From: Mycolicibacterium malmesburyense
GTDB lineage: Bacteria > Actinomycetota > Actinomycetes > Mycobacteriales > Mycobacteriaceae
Assembly: GCF_001050015.1 (NCBI RefSeq)
Contig: NZ_CVTB01000188.1
Span: 1 to 64,000, forward strand
Direction: 5' to 3'
Length of the DNA: 64,000 nucleotides
Below the pieces are notes generated by a model. The model had not been told where the DNA came from. It worked only from the letters and a program-made list of their open reading frames with translations, and ran no database searches. Both the position numbers and the translations under genes were made by a program. This document shows, piece by piece, positions 32,819 to 39,943 of this stretch. The number at the start of each line of letters is the position of its first letter. Positions within the stretch are counted from its first letter, which is position 1.

Positions 32819-33967
32819 ATGAACGAGGAAGAGACGATGCTGGTCGCCACCGTGCGGGCCTTCATCGACCGCGAGGTCAAGCCGCAGGTGCGCGACGTCG
32901 AACACGCCAACGAGTATCCCGAGGCGTGGATCGAGCAGATGAAGCAGATAGGCATCTACGGCCTGGCGATTCCGGAGGAGTACGGCGGCTCGCCGGTGTC
33001 GATGCCGTGCTACGTCGAGGTGACCCAGGAACTGTCGCGCGGATGGATGAGCCTGGCCGGGGCGATGGGCGGGCACACCGTCGTCGCCAAACTCCTGGTG
33101 CTGTTCGGCACCGAGGAACAGAAGCGCCGCTACCTACCGGCGATGGCCACGGGTGAGATCCGCGCGACGATGGCGCTGACCGAACCGGGCGGCGGTTCCG
33201 ACCTGCAGAACATGTCGACGACGGCGCTGCCGTCCGAGGGCGACGGCCTGACCATCAACGGGTCGAAGACCTGGATCTCCAATGCGCGGCGGTCCGGGCT
33301 GATCGCGCTGTTGTGCAAGACCGATCCGACCGCCACCCCGCGACACAAGGGCATTTCGGTGGTGCTCGTCGATCAGGGCATGACGGGATTGTCGGTGTCG
33401 CGCGATCTGCCGAAGCTCGGGTACAAGGGCGTCGAATCGTGCGAGTTGATCTTCGAGGACTGCCGTGTTCCCGCGTCGGCGATTCTCGGGGGCGAGCCGG
33501 GCAAGGGCTTCGCCCAGATGATGAAAGGCCTTGAGACGGGCCGCATTCAGGTCGCGTCCCGGGCGCTCGGTGTGGCGACGGCAGCGTTGGAGGATGCGCT
33601 GCGGTACGCCCAGGAGCGCGAGAGCTTCGGTCGGCCGATCTGGAAGCACCAGTCGGTCGGAAACTACCTGGCCGATATGGCCACCAAGCTGACCGCCGCG
33701 CGACAGTTGACGCGGTACGCCGCCGAGCGCTACGACAGCGGCGAGCGCTGCGACATGGAGGCGGGGATGGCGAAGCTGTTCGCCTCCGAGGTCGCGATGG
33801 AGATCGCGCTGAACGCGGTGCGCATCCACGGCGGCTACGGCTACTCGACGGAGTACGACGTCGAACGGTACTTCCGCGATGCGCCGTTGATGATCGTCGG
33901 CGAGGGCACCAACGAGATCCAGCGCAACGTCATCGCCTCGCAGTTGGTGGCGCGAGGCGGCCTGTAG
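32819..33967 (+). CDS. fadE3: Acyl-CoA dehydrogenase FadE3
   Basis: 382 residues with all acyl-CoA dehydrogenase landmarks: TEPGGGSDLQNM flavin motif, RESFGRPIWKHQ, HGGYGYSTEYDVERYFRD and VGEGTNEIQR with the catalytic Glu. ATG 32819 is preferred; the open frame extends upstream into the divergent MaoC gene. It is followed four bases later by a GntR regulator, so the pair is one unit. Order relative to fadD4 and the Rv0216-like gene matches the Rv0214-Rv0216 region of M. tuberculosis. Confidence 0.9.
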   Translation: MNEEETMLVATVRAFIDREVKPQVRDVEHANEYPEAWIEQMKQIGIYGLAIPEEYGGSPVSMPCYVEVTQELSRGWMSLAGAMGGHTVVAKLLVLFGTEEQKRRYLPAMATGEIRATMALTEPGGGSDLQNMSTTALPSEGDGLTINGSKTWISNARRSGLIALLCKTDPTATPRHKGISVVLVDQGMTGLSVSRDLPKLGYKGVESCELIFEDCRVPASAILGGEPGKGFAQMMKGLETGRIQVASRALGVATAALEDALRYAQERESFGRPIWKHQSVGNYLADMATKLTAARQLTRYAAERYDSGERCDMEAGMAKLFASEVAMEIALNAVRIHGGYGYSTEYDVERYFRDAPLMIVGEGTNEIQRNVIASQLVARGGL

Positions 33968-33970
33968 GCG

Positions 33971-34708
33971 ATGAGGTCCGCGCCGGCTTACCAGACCCTG
34001 CGCGACCAGCTGCGCGAGGAGATCGCCGCGGGCCGCTACCGGGACGGGATCCGGCTGCCAACCGAGTCGGAACTCGTTGCGGCCCATGGGGTGTCTCGGC
34101 AGACGGTGCGCCGGGCGTTCCAGGATCTGGTGACCGAGGGTGTGGTGTACCGGGTGCCGGGACGCGGGACCTACGCCAGCGGTTCCGAACGCCGATACCT
34201 GCGACAGTTCGGTTCGATCGACGACCTGATGAGCCTGTCCGACGGCACCACCATGGAGGTGCTCGACGGCTTGCGGCGGCGCGTCGACGTCGAAGCGGCC
34301 AGCAGGCTCCGGCTCGACGACGACCTCGTTCACACGGTGGTGTTCCGGCGTTCGCACGGCGCCGATCTCGCGGTGCCGTTCGTGTTGACGACGGTGCACC
34401 TGGCGCCGGCGGTGGCCGCGGCGGTGTCGGGCTCGCCGGAGTTGGCGGACGGAGCCGTCGGCGCCCAGACGGTGATCGGGCTGCTCGAGCCGCGCCTGAG
34501 CGCGCCGATTGTCGAAGCGGCGCAATCGATCACGGTCGCAGCCGCCGATGAGGTGGTCGCCGCGGCCGTTCGGTGCGAGGTCGGTCATCCGATGCTGCGG
34601 GTGGATCGGTTGTACTCCGATGCCGACGGGCGACCTGTCGAGCTGTCGGTCAGCCACTTCCTGCCCGAGCAGTACACGTACCGGGTGACGCTGCGCCGGT
34701 CGGGCTAG
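33971..34708 (+). CDS. GntR/HutC-family regulator with UTRA domain
   Basis: 245 residues. The N-terminal winged helix (RLPTESELVAAHGVSRQTVRRAFQDL) is the GntR signature. The C-terminal UTRA ligand domain (about 85-245, ending QYTYRVTLRRSG) marks the HutC subfamily, which senses small acids or sugars. It lies four bases after fadE3 and tail-to-tail with the enoyl-CoA hydratase of the fadD4 unit, so it likely controls these local catabolic genes. Candidate sites are the palindromes at 32794 and 37192. Confidence 0.88.
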   Translation: MRSAPAYQTLRDQLREEIAAGRYRDGIRLPTESELVAAHGVSRQTVRRAFQDLVTEGVVYRVPGRGTYASGSERRYLRQFGSIDDLMSLSDGTTMEVLDGLRRRVDVEAASRLRLDDDLVHTVVFRRSHGADLAVPFVLTTVHLAPAVAAAVSGSPELADGAVGAQTVIGLLEPRLSAPIVEAAQSITVAAADEVVAAAVRCEVGHPMLRVDRLYSDADGRPVELSVSHFLPEQYTYRVTLRRSG

Positions 34709-34721
34709 TCCCGTCTGCGGT

Positions 34722-34764
34722 TTCGGTGCACTACCAGTCGCTCAGCGATCGTTAGTGCACCGAA
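34722..34764. terminator. Bidirectional hairpin between the GntR and enoyl-CoA hydratase genes
   Basis: TTCGGTGCACTA pairs perfectly with TAGTGCACCGAA (12 bp) around a 19-base loop. It fills the gap between two convergent genes, the expected place for a shared intrinsic terminator, although no U-tract follows. Confidence 0.6.
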
Positions 34765-34765
34765 T

Positions 34766-35650
34766 TCACACGATCTCGTCGATGAGGCCCCACCGCAGGG
34801 CCGTCGGCGCGTCGATGGTCCGACCGCTCAACACCAGATAGGCCGTGCGCCAACGGCCGATCCGTCGGGTCACGCTGACCGTTCCACCCGCGCCGGGAAT
34901 CAAGCCGAGGCTCAGTTCGGGCAGCCCGAATACGGCGTCGCGGCTCGACTCGACGTGACCGCAGAACGCCGCCATCTCCAGGCCGCTGCCGAGCACGTGA
35001 CCGTGCACCCGCGCGCGGCAACGCGCGCCGAGGCGCTCGGTGAGCTCGGCCAGTACCAGCGCTGGGCTGTAGCGGGTCCGAGCGATGTGCGCGCTCGCGG
35101 GGTCGGCGAGGGTGCCGAACTCGCCGAGATCCCCACCGCTGCAGAACGATGACCCGTTCCCGGACAGCACGACCTCGGTGACCGACGGGTCGACCCTCGC
35201 CACCTCCAGCGCCTCCAGCAGGGCACCGCGGGCGTCGGTGGAGAACGCGTTGTGCCGCTGCACCCGGTTGAACCGCACATACAGGGTGTCGTCGATACGT
35301 TCCGCCACAACGGGATCGGGAATCTCGGGAAGTTCAGAGGTTCCCCGCTCTTCGAGCCAGCGGGCGAACTCCGGTCCCGCCTGCAGGGTGGAGTACGCCA
35401 GCGACTCGGTGACGACGCCGGCGAAGGCGGGGGCGGCGGGGTTGACGGCGCGCAGGACGTCGTCGCAGATGGCCGCGGCGTGCGGCCAGTGGGCGCACCG
35501 CTCCCGCACCTCGTCGAGCGCATCGGATACCGAGCGCACGGTGATGACCCGGCGGTCGTCGGAGTTCTCCTCCGACAGCGTGAAAGTGGCGTCGTCGGCG
35601 GGTGACCCGATCGCGACGACGACGCCCGATGGCAATTCGGCGTAGGTCAC
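34766..35650 (-). CDS. Enoyl-CoA hydratase/isomerase family protein
   Basis: 294 residues. An N-terminal extension of about 95 residues precedes a crotonase core with FCSGGDLGEF and HGHVLGSGLEMAAF oxyanion motifs and Glu in both SGLEM and FGLPELSLG, so hydratase activity is plausible. GTG 35650 overlaps the fadD4 stop as GTGA, giving translational coupling with fadD4. The coupling suggests the two act on the same acyl-CoA series. The extension has no recognised domain. Confidence 0.87.
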   Translation of the reverse strand: MTYAELPSGVVVAIGSPADDATFTLSEENSDDRRVITVRSVSDALDEVRERCAHWPHAAAICDDVLRAVNPAAPAFAGVVTESLAYSTLQAGPEFARWLEERGTSELPEIPDPVVAERIDDTLYVRFNRVQRHNAFSTDARGALLEALEVARVDPSVTEVVLSGNGSSFCSGGDLGEFGTLADPASAHIARTRYSPALVLAELTERLGARCRARVHGHVLGSGLEMAAFCGHVESSRDAVFGLPELSLGLIPGAGGTVSVTRRIGRWRTAYLVLSGRTIDAPTALRWGLIDEIV

Positions 35651-37167
35651 GAGTACTTCTTGATCAGCTCCTGCTTGTACAGCTTGCCGGTGTCGGTGCG
35701 CGGCAGCTGCGCCTCGAAGGCGATCGACCGCGGACACTTGTAGTGCGCCAACCGGTCCCGCAGCCAGGCCATCAGCTCGTCGGCGAACTCCGGGGTGGCG
35801 TCGGCGGGATCCACGGTTTGCACCACACCGTGAACCCGCTGACCCATCTCGTCGTCGGGAACGCCGAACACCGCTGCGTCCAACACCTTCGGGTGGGTGA
35901 CCAACATGTTCTCGGCTTCCTGCGGGTAGATGTTCACGCCGCCGGAGATGATCATGTGGTGCCTGCGATCGGTCAGGTACAGGTAGCCGTCCTCGTCGAC
36001 GTAGCCGATGTCGCCCACCGTCGCCCAACCGCGCTCGTTGCGCGCCTTGGCCGTCTTCTCCGGATCGTTGAGGTACTCGAAGGGGACGCCGCCTTCGAAA
36101 TAGATTTCACCCGCCTGTCCGGGAGGAAGCTCGTTGCCGTCCCCGTCGCAGATGTGCAGCTGGCCGGCCATCGGCTTGCCGACCGAACCGGGATGGGCCA
36201 ACCAGTCCTCGGCGCTGATGAGTGTCGAGCCGTGCGCCTCCGACGAGGCGTAATACTCGTCGATGATCGGGCCCCACCAGTCGATCATCTGCTTCTTGAT
36301 CTCGACGGGGCACGGTGCCGCGGCGTGGATGACCCGCTTGAGGCTGGACACGTCGTACGAACTACGCACCGCCTCGGGCAGTTTCAGCATGCGGGTGAAC
36401 ATCACCGGGACGAACTGACCGTGCGTCACGCCGTAGCGCTGGATCGCGTCCAGCGCGCCCTCCGGGTCGAACTTCTCCAGCACCACCGTCGTGTAGCCCG
36501 CCGCCTGGACAGTCATCGACCAGACCGACGGCGCCGTGTGATACAGCGGCGCGGGGCTCAGATAGACCGAATCCGGTTCCATCCAGAACGAGACCATCAT
36601 GGTCATCAGTCCGGGCGCCTCCGCCGGAGAAAGGTGCGGTAGTCCGCGTTTGATTCCCTTGGGCCGCCCGGTGGTGCCCGACGAGTACTGCAGCAGGTCA
36701 CCTTCGATCTCGTCGGGGATGGGCGTACCTGGGTGGTGGGCAACGCATTCCGGGTAGCGCTGCCACCCGTCGAGATCGTCATCCGCGATCAGCAGGAGTT
36801 CGGGAAGTCCTCGCGGCAGCTCGCTGCCGAGCCCTTCGAGGGTCTTGCGCAGCGCCGCGGATCCGACAATGCCCTTGGCGTTGCTGTTGTCGATGATGTA
36901 GGCGGCTTCGGCGGCGGTCAGGTGCGTGTTGATCGGCACGTAGTAGAGGCCGCTGCGGCGCGCGGCCCACATCACGGCGTGGAAGTGCTCGTTGTTCTCC
37001 ATCAGCATGGCCACCGTGTCGCCCTCGACGAGGCCGGCCCGCCGGAAGTGGTGAGCCAAGCGGTTGGCGCGCGCCTCGAGCTCGGCGAATGTCACGACCG
37101 TGGTGCTGGGATGCATGATGACGGCGGGTTTGTCGGGCGTGGCCTCGGCATGTTCGCGGATCTGCAT
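35647..37167 (-). CDS. fadD4: Fatty-acyl-CoA synthetase FadD4
   Basis: 506-residue ANL enzyme forming acyl-CoA from a fatty acid, ATP and CoA. The P-loop is YSSGTTGRPKG, followed by YYASSEA (A5), WATVGDIGYVDEDGYLYLTDR (A7/A8) and TDTGKLYKQEL with the A10 Lys. Complete. ATG 37167 follows a TAGAGT box with six bases between, so the mRNA is probably leaderless. A perfect 14-bp palindrome covers the -35 region. Coupled to the enoyl-CoA hydratase. Confidence 0.9.
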   Translation of the reverse strand: MQIREHAEATPDKPAVIMHPSTTVVTFAELEARANRLAHHFRRAGLVEGDTVAMLMENNEHFHAVMWAARRSGLYYVPINTHLTAAEAAYIIDNSNAKGIVGSAALRKTLEGLGSELPRGLPELLLIADDDLDGWQRYPECVAHHPGTPIPDEIEGDLLQYSSGTTGRPKGIKRGLPHLSPAEAPGLMTMMVSFWMEPDSVYLSPAPLYHTAPSVWSMTVQAAGYTTVVLEKFDPEGALDAIQRYGVTHGQFVPVMFTRMLKLPEAVRSSYDVSSLKRVIHAAAPCPVEIKKQMIDWWGPIIDEYYASSEAHGSTLISAEDWLAHPGSVGKPMAGQLHICDGDGNELPPGQAGEIYFEGGVPFEYLNDPEKTAKARNERGWATVGDIGYVDEDGYLYLTDRRHHMIISGGVNIYPQEAENMLVTHPKVLDAAVFGVPDDEMGQRVHGVVQTVDPADATPEFADELMAWLRDRLAHYKCPRSIAFEAQLPRTDTGKLYKQELIKKYS

Positions 37168-37173
37168 GGGCTG

Positions 37174-37179
37174 ACTCTA
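37174..37179 (-). promoter_or_regulatory. -10 box, leaderless promoter of fadD4
   Basis: TAGAGT on the minus strand, six bases before ATG 37167. Confidence 0.55.
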
Positions 37180-37191
37180 CGATGTATCGAG

Positions 37192-37205
37192 TTGACACGT
37201 GTCAA
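37192..37205. promoter_or_regulatory. Perfect 14-bp palindrome over the fadD4 -35 region
   Basis: TTGACACGTGTCAA, fully self-complementary, lying about 25-38 bases before the predicted transcription start. A bound protein would block RNA polymerase. The local GntR protein is one candidate binder. Confidence 0.65.
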
Positions 37206-37240
37206 GTGGTCGATTTCATCCGTTACCGCCGCTGCCGTCC

Positions 37241-37246
37241 TAGCAT
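37241..37246 (+). promoter_or_regulatory. -10 box for the cyclase-STAND gene pair
   Basis: TAGCAT about 36 bases before ATG 37283. No clear -35 or ribosome site is seen. Confidence 0.35.
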
Positions 37247-37282
37247 GAATCCGCAGCATATTGGGGGTGCGGCGGTGGCCGG

Positions 37283-39943
37283 ATGAATGGCGGGCGGGAA
37301 GCGGCACCCTCAGGGGTGGTCACCTTCCTGTTCACCGACATCGAAGGGTCGACCCGGCGCTGGGAATCCGACGCCGAGGCGATGCGCCGCGCGCTGGCTT
37401 CGCACGACGAGACCCTGCACCGCGCCGTGGACTCACACGGCGGCCGGCTGTTCAAACACACCGGAGACGGCGCCTGCGCGGCCTTCTCGTCGCCGCGTGC
37501 CGCCGTCGACGCGGCGATCACTGCCCAGCGAGGCCTCGAGTTGCCGGTCCGGATGGGCATCGCGACGGGCGAAGCCGAATGCCGGGACGGCGACTACTTC
37601 GGTGCGGTGCTGAACCGCACCGCACGTTTGATGGCGGCCGGCCATGGCGGGCAGATTCTGCTCGACCGGATGACCGCCGATCTCGTCCCAGGGGTCGAGT
37701 TCGTCGCGCTCGGACCTAGACGGTTACGTGACATCGCCAAACCCGTCGACATCTTTCAGGTCTCCGCCGAAGGGCTGCGTTCGGAATTCCCGCCGCTGAG
37801 GACCCTCGACACTGGAGGCGGCAACCTCCGGCCACCGACGACCAGCCTCATCGGACGAGAAGCTGAAGTAGACGAGGTCGCCGCCGCACTGAAGTCCCAT
37901 CGCCTGGTGACGCTCACCGGCGTCGGCGGTGTCGGCAAGACGCGCCTGGCGGTGGAGGTGGCCACTCGCCTGCAACCCGAGTTCCCGGACGGGGTCTTCC
38001 TCATCGAACTCGGGCCGGTGACCGATCCGGACGCCGTACCCGAAGCGGTCGCCGCGGCCCTCGGCATCGGACAACAGCCGGGGCTGAGCGTGGCCGACAG
38101 TGTCGCCACCGCCCTGGAGGGCCGCACCCGGCTACTGCTGTTCGACAACTGCGAGCACGTCCTCGACGCGGCAGCCGACGTCATCGAGCGGATCCTCAAC
38201 ACGTCGGACAACGTCGCGGTCTTGGCCACGAGCCGAGAAGGACTGCGGCTCAACGACGAACAATTGCAGCCGGTGCCTCCCCTCGACGTTCGATCGAGCG
38301 GCCCGACACTGTTCGTCGAGCGGGCCTCCGCCGATTCACCGACGGTCACATTGGAACCGGACGCCGAGACCGTCGTCGACATCTGCCGCCGACTCGACGG
38401 AATCCCACTCGCCATCGAACTGGCGGCCTCAAGGCTGGTTTCGATGACCGCCGCCGAATTGCGCGATCACCTCGCCGACCGGTTCCGGGTGCTGGTCGGC
38501 TCCCGGCGTGGGCTCGAACGCCACCAGACCTTGCGCGCGGCAGTGCAATGGTCCTATGACCTGTTGCGCAACGACGAGAAGGACCTGCTCACCCAATGCT
38601 CGGTTTTCGCAGGCGGATTCGACCTCGAGGGCGCCGTGGCGGTGACGCAGACCGACGACAAGTACACCACCCTGAACCTCCTCGAGTCGCTCGTGCGCAA
38701 ATCTCTGCTGACCGCGGATCAGACGTCTGGGCACACACGCTTCTCGATGCTGGAGACGATCCGTCAGTTCGCCGAGGAGAGGTTGGTGTCCTCCGACGAC
38801 GCGGAAGAGGCCCGCGCCAGGCATGCCCGATACTTCGCCGGTCGCAGGCAGGATCTCATCGCCCTGTGGGACGGGCCTCGACAACGGGAGGCGCACGACT
38901 GGCTGAACACCGAACTGCCGAACCTACGCAGCGCCTTTCGCTGGGCCAGCGACCACGGTGATCTCGACACCGCGATCGATATCGTCGTGCTCACGTCCTT
39001 CATCGGTTACTGGGCCGAGGTTTTCGAGGCCGTGTCATGGGCGGAGGAGATCCTCGAACCCGCGCACCGGATCGACCACCCACAACTGGCGATGCTCTAC
39101 GTCGCGGCGGCGCAGTGCTCGGTGGCCTACAGAACCGACGACTTCCTCCGCTATTCGCGCGCCGCCCTCGCCGCGATGGACAGCGGGCGTTATGACCCGG
39201 TGCCGGACGCGATGGACGCCACGCTCCATGCCGGCTACATGATGCGCGACCCTCAATGGTGCGCCGCACGCTGCCGGACACTGCTATCTCGTGACCCCGA
39301 AAACCGGCTCTATTCAAGGCAATCCCTGGTGTTCGCTCTCGCGATCTCGGGCCGAGTCGACGAGGCGATCACCGAGACCGAGGGCCTGCTCGCCAGCGCA
39401 GAGGCCACCGGCAATCCTCATCTTCGCTCCGCCGGACTGCTCGCCTACGGATTCGCCTACCGCGACGTCGAGCCCGATTTCGCTTACGACGCCCATCGCA
39501 AGGGCTTGGCCATCGCACAGGACACCGGCAACCGGCAGATCGCCTCGATACACGCGGTGAGCCTCGGACGGATCGCCGCGATCCGCGGAAACCCGCTGGA
39601 AGCGTGCGGGTTTCTCGCCCTGGCCGTACGCAATTATTTCGACTCGGGCAGCTTCTACATGTTGACCGCGCCGGTTCTGGTGCTGGCCGCACTGCTCTGC
39701 AGGCTCGGCGACCACGAATCCGCCGCCACGATGGCCGGGTTCGCCGCCGAGTCGGATGCCAGCTCGACCTACCCGGAGATCCACGACACCGTGGTGATTC
39801 TGTGCGAGACACTGGGCCGTGAGCGGTACGAGTCGTTCGCGCGTCAGGGTCGGTCCATGACCAACTCGGCGATGGCCGCATATGCAATGGAACAAATCGA
39901 CCGCCTGCGCGCCGACTTGTCGACTTCTGACGGTACGACATGA
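37283..39943 (+). CDS. Class III cyclase-STAND ATPase multidomain protein, copy 1
   Basis: 886 residues. Residues 10-165 are a class III cyclase with metal Asp 19 (FTDIEGST) and Asp 62 (KHTGDG), Lys 58, and catalytic Asn 111 and Arg 115 (LNRTARL). Residues 185-450 are a STAND/NB-ARC-like ATPase with Walker A GVGGVGKT (213-220) and Walker B LLLFDNCE (Asp 288). A winged helix follows (about 450-540), then TPR-like helical repeats to the end. Unlike M. tuberculosis relatives such as Rv0386 and Rv2488c, no C-terminal LuxR DNA-binding domain is seen. All cyclase residues are intact. Its ATGA overlap couples it to copy 2. Confidence 0.9.
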   Translation: MNGGREAAPSGVVTFLFTDIEGSTRRWESDAEAMRRALASHDETLHRAVDSHGGRLFKHTGDGACAAFSSPRAAVDAAITAQRGLELPVRMGIATGEAECRDGDYFGAVLNRTARLMAAGHGGQILLDRMTADLVPGVEFVALGPRRLRDIAKPVDIFQVSAEGLRSEFPPLRTLDTGGGNLRPPTTSLIGREAEVDEVAAALKSHRLVTLTGVGGVGKTRLAVEVATRLQPEFPDGVFLIELGPVTDPDAVPEAVAAALGIGQQPGLSVADSVATALEGRTRLLLFDNCEHVLDAAADVIERILNTSDNVAVLATSREGLRLNDEQLQPVPPLDVRSSGPTLFVERASADSPTVTLEPDAETVVDICRRLDGIPLAIELAASRLVSMTAAELRDHLADRFRVLVGSRRGLERHQTLRAAVQWSYDLLRNDEKDLLTQCSVFAGGFDLEGAVAVTQTDDKYTTLNLLESLVRKSLLTADQTSGHTRFSMLETIRQFAEERLVSSDDAEEARARHARYFAGRRQDLIALWDGPRQREAHDWLNTELPNLRSAFRWASDHGDLDTAIDIVVLTSFIGYWAEVFEAVSWAEEILEPAHRIDHPQLAMLYVAAAQCSVAYRTDDFLRYSRAALAAMDSGRYDPVPDAMDATLHAGYMMRDPQWCAARCRTLLSRDPENRLYSRQSLVFALAISGRVDEAITETEGLLASAEATGNPHLRSAGLLAYGFAYRDVEPDFAYDAHRKGLAIAQDTGNRQIASIHAVSLGRIAAIRGNPLEACGFLALAVRNYFDSGSFYMLTAPVLVLAALLCRLGDHESAATMAGFAAESDASSTYPEIHDTVVILCETLGRERYESFARQGRSMTNSAMAAYAMEQIDRLRADLSTSDGTT

